Source: an uncultured Pseudomonas sp.
Lineage (GTDB): Bacteria > Pseudomonadota > Gammaproteobacteria > Pseudomonadales > Pseudomonadaceae
DNA length: 64,000 nt
Reading direction: 5' to 3'
NCBI RefSeq assembly: GCF_913774235.1
Contig: NZ_CAJYDW010000013.1
Coordinates: 1 to 64,000, forward strand
This document shows, piece by piece, positions 27,525 through 35,651 of this stretch (position 1 is its first letter; every line of letters starts with the position of its first letter). The position numbers were made by a program, and so were the translations under genes. The notes beneath the pieces were generated by a model, which did not search any database, was not told where the DNA came from, and worked only from the letters and a program-made list of their open reading frames with translations.

Positions 27525-27684
27525 CGATGCTTTGCCAGCGGCTTCACAAAGCCGCGGTTTGGTGATCGCTCGCCCGCTGCGGCTTTGTTAGGTTCGGCCC
27601 TTGTTCATCATGGTGGCCCTATGCCATGGACCGACGCCTGACCGCCCTGATCACCTGCCTGACCTTCGCCCTGGCCGCGCCCGT
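27525..27684 (+). repeat. 160-bp direct repeat, right copy
   Basis: Nearly identical to 19735-19894. This copy is continuous with the intact M23 gene at 27626 and supplies its upstream region and signal peptide. It contains the hairpin GCGGCTT-caca-AAGCCGC about 80 bp before the start codon. Confidence 0.95.
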
Positions 27685-28513
27685 CGCCAGCCAGGCCGCC
27701 GAGTCCTCCGCCAGCAGCAAGGTTTCCGCCAAGAGCCAGGCCCGCAAGGGGCAGGTCAAGCTCAGGGTGCGCAATGCCAGCGAAGGCCGCATCTTCGAGG
27801 TGCGCAATGACTTCGACGTGCCGGTGCGGGTCGAGTTGCGCCTGCAGCGCACCGTCAACGTGGCCGGTGCCGAGCGCCCGATTCGCCAGGTCATCGAGCC
27901 CCGCTCGACGGTACAGCTGGCAGTGATCCGCAAGCGGCAACAGGGCTTCCCCATGCATTTCGACCAGACGTTCAACTACAGCCCGCAGCTACCGGTCGGC
28001 AGCGTGCCGCTGACGGCGGACGTGGCCGCGGGCGGTACCACCAGCGGCATAGGCTATGGCTACGCCTGGCCCTGGCGCCAGGGCGTCTACTACGTGACCC
28101 AGGGCGCCGGCGGCGATTTCAGCCACAACACCCCCAAGGGTCGCTACGCGGTGGACATCGCCATGCCCGAGGGCACGCCCATCGCCGCGGCCCGCGCGGG
28201 CACGGTGATCGAGGTCGAGAATGGGCAGTTCGGCCATGGGCCCAGTCCGTCCGGCAACTTCGTGCGCATCGCCCACGAGGATGGCAGCCAGAGTGCCTAC
28301 CTGCACCTGCGCCGTGGCTCGGTCAAGGTTCGCCCCGGCGAGCGGGTGGAGGTCGGTACGCCGCTGGCGGAGTCGGGCAATACCGGGCGTAGCACCGGTC
28401 CGCACCTGCACTTCGTGGTGCAGGCGCGCGAGGGCGGCGAGCTGGTGTCGATCCCCTTCCGCTTCGTGCGTCCCCTGGCGGCGCTGCCCAATATGGCCCT
28501 AGGCGACCGCTAG
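27626..28513 (+). CDS. M23 family metallopeptidase
   Basis: A 295-residue exported protein with a signal peptide of about 25 residues, then a low-complexity basic and Ser-rich stretch, a beta-rich region, and an M23 domain with H167 and D177 (SHNTPKGRYAVDIAMPEG) and HLHF (H260/H262). It is a close paralogue of the protein at 17703 through the catalytic half, but lacks the DUF4124-like motif at its N-terminus. Probable periplasmic peptidoglycan endopeptidase. Its first 59 bp and upstream region are duplicated at the left border of the island, so this gene marks the insertion site and is left functional by the arrangement. Confidence 0.85.
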   Translation: MDRRLTALITCLTFALAAPVASQAAESSASSKVSAKSQARKGQVKLRVRNASEGRIFEVRNDFDVPVRVELRLQRTVNVAGAERPIRQVIEPRSTVQLAVIRKRQQGFPMHFDQTFNYSPQLPVGSVPLTADVAAGGTTSGIGYGYAWPWRQGVYYVTQGAGGDFSHNTPKGRYAVDIAMPEGTPIAAARAGTVIEVENGQFGHGPSPSGNFVRIAHEDGSQSAYLHLRRGSVKVRPGERVEVGTPLAESGNTGRSTGPHLHFVVQAREGGELVSIPFRFVRPLAALPNMALGDR

Positions 28514-28693
28514 ACTCCGCGCAGACGCTTCGCGCTCGCCCGGTCGCCAGACATCTCCCGCGCGACCGAAGTCGTCGCGACGGTCAGAAATCCATTGCCA
28601 GGATCGGGGTGGGTGGCGTTATGCTATCACCAGATTTCCTGTCCTCCTGCTTCGCCAGCTGCTCTCTCTTCCTACCAGCTGTGGACGATACCC

Positions 28694-30592
28694 ATGAATG
28701 GATTCTTGGCCGCCTTGCGCCTCTGGGGGTGCAGCGCCGTGCTGTGGTTGCCGCTGCTGGTCTTCGCCACCACCGGCCGGGCGGAGGTCTTGAGCCTCGA
28801 TGATCCAACACGCAGCTACGATCCCCGCCCGTTCCTGGAAATCCTCAAGGCGCCCGCCAGCCTGAGCTTCGCCGAAGCCGCCGCCCAGCCGGTGGATGCG
28901 CAGCACGGCTGGTATGCTCCTGGAGTGCTGGAAACGCTGCTGTACGACGGCCGCCAGGGCCTCTGGCTGCGCTTTCGCCTGCAGAGCCGCGACAACCGGG
29001 CCTGGTGGCTGATTCCCAGCTGGGCGGTGCTGGATCGGCTGGAGCTGCGCACCCGCAGCGCCACCGGTGAGTGGAGCGCGCCGCAGCTTAGCGGGATCGC
29101 CCTGCCGGCCCAGGAGCGCGCCCTGCCGGGTCGCCAACTCATGTTCGCCCTGGCGCCGACCGCCGGGGTGGTGGAAGAGGTCTATCTGCGGGTGGATTCC
29201 CGCGAGACCTTCGTGCTGCCGCTGCGCCTGGTGACGCCGGCCACCTACCTCACCGAGGCGCAGCAGGATGCCTGGCTGATCGGCGGCTTCTTCGGTTGCC
29301 TGGTCACCATCCTGCTGCTGACTCTTACCCTGTGGAGCTTCGGTCGACGCTCGGGCTTCGGCTGGTATGCCCTCTATCTGCTGAGCGTCATCGGCTACCA
29401 GGCGGTCACCACCGGTTACGGTGCCTGGCTGCTCTGGCCGGACAGCCCGGCCTTCGGCCTGCGCGCGCACCTGGCCTTCGCGGCACTGTGCCTGCTCAGC
29501 GGGGGGCTGTTCGTCCGCTATCTGCTCAGCCTCTATCACGGCGAGCGCTGGCTCGACCTCGGCAATCGCCTATTGATCGGCTACTGGAGCCTGGGGCTGG
29601 TCATCGCCCTGGTCTGGCCGGACCTGCTGAGCTTCCAGGGTCTGCTGGGCATGATGGCGCTGAGTTGCGTGGTGCTGCTCGGCACCACCACGCACCTGGC
29701 CTTGCGTGGCAGCCGTATGGCGCTCTGGTTCAGCGCCGCTTGGGGTCTGTTGCTGCTGGGCAGCCTGGCGCAACTGCTGGCCATCGCCGGTTGGCTGGCA
29801 CCGGAAAGCCCGGCGCTCTACGGCCAGATGACCGGCTTCGCCCTGGGCTTCGTGATGCTGTCCCTGGGGCTCACCGAAGGCTTGAGCCAGCAGCGGCGGC
29901 AGCGGATCGAAGCCCAGCGCCAGGCGCTGGAGGCGTCGGCCGCCCTGGCGCGTGAGCGCGAGGCTTCCTTCGTCGAGCTGGAGCTACGGGTGGCCATGCG
30001 CACCGTGGAATTGCAGCAGGCCAAGGCCGACCTTGAGCGCCTCAATCGCGAGCTGCTGCACCAAAGTCAGACCGACCCCCTGACCGGCCTGAGCAATCGC
30101 CGGCATTTCGAGCGGGTGTTCCAGGAGGAAATCCGCCGCGCCATCCGCGCCGAGGTGCCGCTGGCAGTGCTGGTGGTCGACATCGATCACTTCAAGGCGG
30201 TCAACGATACCCACGGCCATACCCTGGGTGACGAGTGCCTGAGGTGCGTGGCCGAGTTGCTGCGCCAGCATGCGCAGCGAGCAGGGGAGGTGGCGGCGCG
30301 CTACGGGGGCGAGGAATTCGTCATCGCCCTGCCCGGCAGCGATCCCCAGGCGGCCCACCTGCTGGCGGAGCGCATTCGCCAGCAGGTGGCGGAGCTGGAA
30401 CTGCAGAGCGAGTACGGATCGTTGCGGCCGTCGGTGAGCATCGGCGTAGCAGTGGCCGTGCCGAGCAACCTGGAGCATGGACAGGGACTGCTGGAGGATG
30501 CCGACCGGGCGCTCTATGCGGCCAAGCGCGGCGGGCGCAATCGCGTTTGCCTGAGCGACGGCCTGCCGCGGCTGCTGAGCAGCCGGAGCTGA
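28694..30592 (+). CDS. 7TMR-DISM diguanylate cyclase
   Basis: A 632-residue inner-membrane enzyme that should make cyclic di-GMP from two GTP. The frame opens at 28595, but the ATG at 28694 gives a proper signal peptide (cleavage near A30). A periplasmic 7TMR-DISMED2-like sensing domain (about 45-185) precedes seven helices (about 195-400), a coiled-coil linker and a C-terminal GGDEF domain with the active motif GGEEF. Where the inhibitory I-site RxxD is expected the sequence is RAGE, so product inhibition may be weak. The DISM domain usually senses carbohydrate-like ligands; the actual signal is unknown. It converges with the CNNM gene. Confidence 0.87.
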   Translation: MNGFLAALRLWGCSAVLWLPLLVFATTGRAEVLSLDDPTRSYDPRPFLEILKAPASLSFAEAAAQPVDAQHGWYAPGVLETLLYDGRQGLWLRFRLQSRDNRAWWLIPSWAVLDRLELRTRSATGEWSAPQLSGIALPAQERALPGRQLMFALAPTAGVVEEVYLRVDSRETFVLPLRLVTPATYLTEAQQDAWLIGGFFGCLVTILLLTLTLWSFGRRSGFGWYALYLLSVIGYQAVTTGYGAWLLWPDSPAFGLRAHLAFAALCLLSGGLFVRYLLSLYHGERWLDLGNRLLIGYWSLGLVIALVWPDLLSFQGLLGMMALSCVVLLGTTTHLALRGSRMALWFSAAWGLLLLGSLAQLLAIAGWLAPESPALYGQMTGFALGFVMLSLGLTEGLSQQRRQRIEAQRQALEASAALAREREASFVELELRVAMRTVELQQAKADLERLNRELLHQSQTDPLTGLSNRRHFERVFQEEIRRAIRAEVPLAVLVVDIDHFKAVNDTHGHTLGDECLRCVAELLRQHAQRAGEVAARYGGEEFVIALPGSDPQAAHLLAERIRQQVAELELQSEYGSLRPSVSIGVAVAVPSNLEHGQGLLEDADRALYAAKRGGRNRVCLSDGLPRLLSSRS

Positions 30593-30612
30593 GGCGCTCG
30601 CCCGCGCCTCAG
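30589..30612. terminator. Hairpin spanning both convergent stop codons
   Basis: CTGAGGCGC (30589-30597) and GCGCCTCAG (30604-30612) form a nine-bp stem with a six-base loop. It contains the stop of the diguanylate cyclase gene and the stop of the opposite CNNM gene. There is no U-run, so termination strength is uncertain. Confidence 0.45.
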
Positions 30613-31973
30613 CGGTCGTCGGTCTGGCGGCGCTTCGGCTCCCGCGGATCGAGCTTGATGACCTTGGCCAGCACGATCTTGGGACCCTTCATCTTCTTCA
30701 CGATGATGCGCAGGCCCTCGGCCTCCAGCACCGTTTCCTCTTCGGGCACGCGCTTCAGGCTGTCGTAGATCAGCCCGGCCAGGGTCTCGGCCTCGACGTG
30801 GTCCAGATCGATGCCCAGCAGCCGCTCGACCTTGAACAGGGGGGTGTCGCCGCGCACCAGTAGCTTGCCCGGCTGGTAGGCGACCACGCCGCGCTCGGTC
30901 TTGCGGTGTTCGTCCTGGATGTCGCCCACCAGCACCTCGAGCACGTCTTCCATGGTCAGGAAGCCGATCACCTTGTGGTCGGCTTCCTCCACCAGCACGA
31001 AGTGCGCGCCGCCGCGGCGGAATTGCTCCAGCAGGTCGGACAGCGGCATGTGCTTGGTCACCCGCTCCAGCGGATGCACCAGGTCGTCGAGGTCGAAGGA
31101 GGCGGTCTCGCTGTCCAGGCCGGCGATGGCCAGGAGCAGGTCCTTGATATGCAGCACCCCGGTGAAGGTCTCGCTCTCTTCGTCGTAGACCGGATAGCGG
31201 CTGTACTTGGAGCGGCGGATCTGGGTGAGGATCTCGTCCAGGCTGGCCTTGCTGTCCAGGTAGATGAGGTCTTCGCGGGAATTGGCCCAGTCCACCACCT
31301 CCAGTTCGCCCAACTCCACGGCCGAGGCCAGCACCCGGGCGTCCGGGTCGGTGGCCCGGTTGGAGTGCAGGATCAGCTTGAGTTCGTCGCGGCTGTAGTG
31401 GTGCTCGTGGTGCGCGCCCGGCTCGCCCTGGCCGGCGATGCGCAGGATGGTGTTGGCACTGGCATTGAGCAGCCAGATGGCCGGGTACATCAGCCAGTAG
31501 AAGAGGTACAGCGGCACCGCCGTCCACAGCGACAGCAGGTCTGGCTTGCGGATGGCCCAGGACTTGGGCGCCAGCTCGCCAACCACGATGTGCAGGTAGG
31601 AGATGATGAAGAAGGCGGTGAAGAAGGAGATGCCGTGGACCACCTCGGGATTGTTGACCCCGACGGCACCCAGTAGCGGTTCGAGCAATTCGGCGAAGGC
31701 CGGTTCGCCGACCCAGCCCAGGCCCAGGGAGGCCAGGGTGATGCCGAGCTGGCAGGCGGAGAGGTAGGCGTCGAGCTGGTTGTGCACCTTCTTGAGGATG
31801 CGCCCGCGCCAGCCGTGCTTCTTGGCGATGGCCTCCACGCGGGTGGCGCGCAGCTTGACCATGGCGAACTCGGCGGCGACGAAGAAGCCGTTGAGCAGCA
31901 CGAGGAAGAAAGCGAAGAACACGAGGCCGAGATCGGCGAACAGCGTCGAGGAAAGACTAGTGGAAGGGTCCAT
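30609..31973 (-). CDS. CNNM/CorC family membrane protein (DUF21-CBS-CorC_HlyC)
   Basis: A 454-residue inner-membrane protein: an N-terminal DUF21 domain of about four helices (residues 10-190), a CBS pair (about 215-345, including DEESETFTGVLHIKDLL and EEADHKVIGFLTMEDVLE), and a C-terminal CorC_HlyC transporter-associated domain. Family members move or control magnesium or cobalt and are often mislabelled hemolysins. No partner gene is adjacent. Substrate is inferred from the family only. Confidence 0.85.
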   Translation of the reverse strand: MDPSTSLSSTLFADLGLVFFAFFLVLLNGFFVAAEFAMVKLRATRVEAIAKKHGWRGRILKKVHNQLDAYLSACQLGITLASLGLGWVGEPAFAELLEPLLGAVGVNNPEVVHGISFFTAFFIISYLHIVVGELAPKSWAIRKPDLLSLWTAVPLYLFYWLMYPAIWLLNASANTILRIAGQGEPGAHHEHHYSRDELKLILHSNRATDPDARVLASAVELGELEVVDWANSREDLIYLDSKASLDEILTQIRRSKYSRYPVYDEESETFTGVLHIKDLLLAIAGLDSETASFDLDDLVHPLERVTKHMPLSDLLEQFRRGGAHFVLVEEADHKVIGFLTMEDVLEVLVGDIQDEHRKTERGVVAYQPGKLLVRGDTPLFKVERLLGIDLDHVEAETLAGLIYDSLKRVPEEETVLEAEGLRIIVKKMKGPKIVLAKVIKLDPREPKRRQTDDR

Positions 31974-32119
31974 TAGGGCCGGGAACTGGAAAAAGGTCGG
32001 CTTAGCATGGGGGCGGGGCAGGGCAGTTGCAAGATGTTGCGCCCGACGGATGGTCCGGTGGTCGTACGTGGGATCCGACAGGCGCTCTGGCGTGGGCCCT
32101 GGCGCCCGCGGCCTTTCAT

Positions 32120-32887
32120 CTAGGTCCAGCCCTCCAGACGCATGGTCGCCCGCACCAGGCGCTGCTCTTCCTGTTCGATTTCGCGCAGGCTGTCCCTGAC
32201 GCTATGGATGTGCTCGCGGGCGGCGGCGTGGGCCTCGTCGGGCAGGCGCTGACTCACGGCGGCATAGAGGCGGGCGTGCTGGGCATCGATCTCCTGGCGC
32301 TGCGGCGGGCGGTGGTAGAGGTTGGCGATGCAGGCGAACACCGACCCCAGCAAGAGTTCGTTGAGCGATTGCAGGGTATGCACCAGCACCGGATTGTGCG
32401 AGGCCTCGCTGATCGCCAGATGGAAGGCGTGGTCGAGGCGGGCGTGGGCTTCGGCGGAGAGGGTGGCGAGGTCCCGGGCGGCAGCGCAGAGCTCGTCGTA
32501 GCGCCGGCCGATCAGCACCAGGTCGGCGGTGGTGGCGCGCAGCGCGGCCAGGCGCGCCGCCTCGCCTTCCAGCAGGGCGCGGACTTCCAGCAGGTCGTAG
32601 AGGGTGCGCGGCTGGCTGCTGAACAGGTGTAGCAAGGGATTCTCCGCCGCCGGGGCCGCCAGGCGGGCGACGAAGCTGCCCTGGCCGTGGCGCGTCTCGA
32701 TGATGCCGCGGGCGCGCAGCAGGCCCAGGCCCTCACGCAGGGCGGTGCGGGAGACGCCGAGCTTGTCGCAGAGGCGGCGCTCGGAGGGCAGCGGCTGGCC
32801 GACCTTGAGTACCCCGTCCACCACCAGGCGTTCGATCTGCTGGCTGACGTTCTCGGCGACGGGGAGGCGGGCAGTGGCAACGGTCAT
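32120..32887 (-). CDS. glcC: GlcC, glycolate operon regulator (GntR/FadR family)
   Basis: A 255-residue regulator with an N-terminal winged helix (PSERRLCDKLGVSRTALREGLGLLRARGIIETRHGQGSF) and a C-terminal FadR/FCD ligand-binding domain. It is divergent from glcDEFGB, which it should activate in the presence of glycolate. Two identical FadR-type sites TGGTATGACCA lie in the shared upstream region, one 13 bp before this gene's start, which suggests autoregulation. Naming rests on the adjacent operon as well as family. Confidence 0.88.
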   Translation of the reverse strand: MTVATARLPVAENVSQQIERLVVDGVLKVGQPLPSERRLCDKLGVSRTALREGLGLLRARGIIETRHGQGSFVARLAAPAAENPLLHLFSSQPRTLYDLLEVRALLEGEAARLAALRATTADLVLIGRRYDELCAAARDLATLSAEAHARLDHAFHLAISEASHNPVLVHTLQSLNELLLGSVFACIANLYHRPPQRQEIDAQHARLYAAVSQRLPDEAHAAAREHIHSVRDSLREIEQEEQRLVRATMRLEGWT

Positions 32888-32900
32888 GCTGGTTTCCTGC

Positions 32901-32911
32901 TGGTATGACCA
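32901..32911. promoter_or_regulatory. GlcC operator, glcC-proximal
   Basis: TGGTATGACCA is a palindrome of the FadR-family type TGGTnnnACCA. It sits just upstream of the glcC start, where binding would repress or tune glcC itself. Confidence 0.7.
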
Positions 32912-33000
32912 CGAGGTTAAAGGCTAGTGAGCCATTGACGGGAAAGGCCGTCAAGCCTGCTGAGATAGCCTAGTCCTTTGGTCGAAGAGGCCGAAAAAAC

Positions 33001-33011
33001 TGGTATGACCA
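33001..33011. promoter_or_regulatory. GlcC operator, glcD-proximal
   Basis: A second perfect TGGTATGACCA, exactly 100 bp from the first and about 85 bp before the glcD start. Two identical sites in a divergent promoter region point to regulator-controlled expression of both transcripts. Confidence 0.7.
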
Positions 33012-33095
33012 GTGGTTTCAGCCATGGACTCGCTGGCGAGTCCCGGGGTACAACGAAGCCTCTTCAGCCAGAACAACAACAATGGCGGTTACCTG

Positions 33096-34595
33096 ATGAG
33101 CCTGGTCTACGACGAACGTCTCGACGGCGCCTTGCCCCGCCCGGACAAGGCGCAACTGCTGCAGCGCCTGTGCGCCGAGCTGCCCGAGCACTGCCTGCTG
33201 CACGACAGGGAAGACCTCAAACCCTACGAATGCGATGGCCTGGCGGCCTATCGCACCACGCCGCTGCTGGTGGTACTGCCGGAAACGGTGGAGCAGGTCC
33301 AGGCCACCCTGCGTCTCTGCCACGAACTCAAAGTGCCCTTGGTGGCCCGCGGCGCCGGTACCGGGCTGTCCGGTGGCGCCTTGCCGCTGGAGCAGGGCGT
33401 GCTGCTGGTGATGGCGCGCTTCAATCGCATCCTCGAAGTGGACCCCGACGGTCGTCGTGCGCGGGTCCAGCCCGGGGTACGCAACCTGGCCATCTCCCAG
33501 GCCGCGGCGCCCCATGACCTCTACTACGCCCCCGATCCCTCCTCGCAGATCGCCTGTTCCATCGGCGGCAACGTGGCCGAGAACGCCGGTGGCGTGCACT
33601 GTCTGAAATACGGTCTGACCGTGCACAACGTGCTGGCGGTGGAGATCGTCACTCTGGAAGGCGAGCGCCTGACCCTGGGCAGCGCCGCGCTGGACAGCCC
33701 CGGCTTCGACCTGCTGGCGCTGTTCACCGGTTCCGAGGGCCTACTCGGGGTGGTGGTCGAGGTGACCGTCAAACTGCTGCCCAAGCCGCCCTGTGCCCGG
33801 GTGGTGATGGCCAGCTTCGCCGATGTCGAGCGCGCCGGCGCGGCGGTGGCCGACATCATCGCCGCCGGCATCATCCCCGGTGGTCTGGAGATGATGGACA
33901 ACCTGACCCTGAGAGCCGCCGAGGATTTCATCCACGCCGGCTACCCGGTAGACGCCGCCGCCATCCTGCTCTGCGAGCTGGACGGGGTGGAAGCCGATGT
34001 GGCCGCCGACATCGAACGCGTCAGCGCCCTGTTGGCCGCGGCCGGCGCCACCGAGATCCGCCTGGCGCGCGACGAGGCCGAGCGGCAGAGATTCTGGGCC
34101 GGGCGCAAGAACGCCTTTCCCGCCGTGGGTCGATTGTCGCCCGACTACTACTGCATGGACGGCACCATCCCGCGTCGTGCCCTGCCCGAGGTGCTGCGCG
34201 GCATCGAGGCGCTGTCGGCGGAATACGGCCTGGCGGTGGGTAACGTCTTCCATGCCGGCGACGGCAACCTGCACCCGCTGATCCTCTTCGATGCCAATCG
34301 TCCCGGCGAGCTGGAGCAGGCCGAGGCCCTGGGTGGGCGCATCCTCGATCTCTGCGTGGCGGTGGGCGGCACCATCACCGGCGAACACGGTGTGGGTCGC
34401 GAGAAGATCAATGCCATGTGCACCCAGTTCCAGCCGGGCGAGCTGACCTTCTTCCATGCGGTGAAGGCCGCCTTTGATGCCCCCGGGCTGCTCAATCCCG
34501 GCAAGAACGTGCCGACCCTGCACCGCTGCGCCGAATTCGGCGGCCTGCACGTGCACCACGGCCAGTTGCCCCATCCCGAACTGGAGCGTTTCTGA
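33096..34595 (+). CDS. glcD: Glycolate oxidase FAD-linked subunit GlcD
   Basis: A 499-residue flavoprotein of the vanillyl-alcohol-oxidase-type FAD fold that oxidises glycolate to glyoxylate with GlcE and GlcF at the membrane. The frame is open from 33012, but the ATG at 33096 gives the family start MSLVYDERLDGALP and the same length as E. coli GlcD. Conserved stretches include RGAGTGLSGGALPLE, PDPSSQIACSIGGNVAENAG and the C-terminal LNPGKN. The stop overlaps the glcE start (TGATG). No strong ribosome site precedes the chosen start. Confidence 0.94.
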   Translation: MSLVYDERLDGALPRPDKAQLLQRLCAELPEHCLLHDREDLKPYECDGLAAYRTTPLLVVLPETVEQVQATLRLCHELKVPLVARGAGTGLSGGALPLEQGVLLVMARFNRILEVDPDGRRARVQPGVRNLAISQAAAPHDLYYAPDPSSQIACSIGGNVAENAGGVHCLKYGLTVHNVLAVEIVTLEGERLTLGSAALDSPGFDLLALFTGSEGLLGVVVEVTVKLLPKPPCARVVMASFADVERAGAAVADIIAAGIIPGGLEMMDNLTLRAAEDFIHAGYPVDAAAILLCELDGVEADVAADIERVSALLAAAGATEIRLARDEAERQRFWAGRKNAFPAVGRLSPDYYCMDGTIPRRALPEVLRGIEALSAEYGLAVGNVFHAGDGNLHPLILFDANRPGELEQAEALGGRILDLCVAVGGTITGEHGVGREKINAMCTQFQPGELTFFHAVKAAFDAPGLLNPGKNVPTLHRCAEFGGLHVHHGQLPHPELERF

Positions 34596-35641
34596 TGGAC
34601 AATCTGAACCTGCTCCTCGACCAGGTCCGCGAGGCCCTGGCCCGTCGCCAGCCGCTGCGCATCCACGGCGGCGACACCAAGGCCCGACTGGGCCGTGCGG
34701 TGGAGGGCGAGCCTTTGGACGTCAGCGTCCACCGCGGCCTGGTGCGCTACGACCCCACCGAACTGGTGGCCACGGTGCGTACCGGCACGCCGTTGGCCGA
34801 ACTCAATGCCGCCCTGGCCGAACAGGGCCAGATGCTGCCCTGCGAACCGCCGCGGCTGGGGGAGGGCGCCACCGTCGGCGGCACCCTGGCCTGCGGCCTT
34901 TCCGGTCCGCGGCGGCCTTGGTCCGGCAGCCTGCGCGATTTCGTGCTGGGTACCCGCCTGATCACCGGCACCGGCGAGCACCTGAGATTCGGTGGCGAGG
35001 TGATGAAGAATGTCGCCGGCTACGACGTCTCCCGCCTGCTGGCCGGCAGCCAGGGCTGCCTGGGGGTGATCACCGAGGTGTCCTTCAAGGTACTGCCCAA
35101 GCCCCGTTGCACCCAGAGCCTGAGCCTGGAGCTGGACGCCGAGCGCGCCCTGCAGCGCCTGGCCGTCTGGGGTCGCGAAGCCCTGCCGATTTCCGCGGCC
35201 TGCCATGACGGCCAGCACCTGCACCTGCGCCTGGAAGGCGGCGAGGGCTCGGTGCGCTCGGCCGCCGATCGGCTGGGCGGTGACGCCCTGGCCGATGCCT
35301 TCTGGGACGAGCTCAACGAACAGCGCCTGGCGTTCTTCCAAGGCCCTGCGCCGCTGTGGCGGCTGTCGGTGCCGGTCAATACCCCGCTGCTGGACCTGCC
35401 CGGCACCCGCTTGCTGGATTGGGGCGGTGCCCAGTACTGGCTCAAGAGCGATGCCCTGGCCACCGTCCTGCGCGAGATCGCTGAACGAGCCGGTGGCCAT
35501 GCGCTCTGCTATGCACCGGATGCCGAGCGCGAGGCCCAGCATCCGCTGCCGGCCGCGCTGCTGGACTACCACCGCCGCCTCAAGGCGCGCCTCGACCCCC
35601 AGGGGATCTTCAATCCGGGTCGGCTGTACGCCGGGCTGTAA
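34595..35641 (+). CDS. glcE: Glycolate oxidase FAD-binding subunit GlcE
   Basis: A 348-residue second flavin-domain subunit of glycolate oxidase, related to GlcD but shorter. The FAD-binding segment around GEGATVGGTLACGLSGPRRP and the end FNPGRLYAGL are typical. Its start overlaps the glcD stop by one base, and glcF begins 10 bp after its stop, consistent with a co-translated complex of GlcD, GlcE and GlcF. Confidence 0.93.
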   Translation: MDNLNLLLDQVREALARRQPLRIHGGDTKARLGRAVEGEPLDVSVHRGLVRYDPTELVATVRTGTPLAELNAALAEQGQMLPCEPPRLGEGATVGGTLACGLSGPRRPWSGSLRDFVLGTRLITGTGEHLRFGGEVMKNVAGYDVSRLLAGSQGCLGVITEVSFKVLPKPRCTQSLSLELDAERALQRLAVWGREALPISAACHDGQHLHLRLEGGEGSVRSAADRLGGDALADAFWDELNEQRLAFFQGPAPLWRLSVPVNTPLLDLPGTRLLDWGGAQYWLKSDALATVLREIAERAGGHALCYAPDAEREAQHPLPAALLDYHRRLKARLDPQGIFNPGRLYAGL

Positions 35642-35651
35642 GGAGCGAGCT

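Noticed and set aside
19735-27684. Phage attachment sites or integrase-driven island
   Set aside because: The repeats are 160 bp and begin inside a protein gene's upstream region; there is no integrase and no tRNA.
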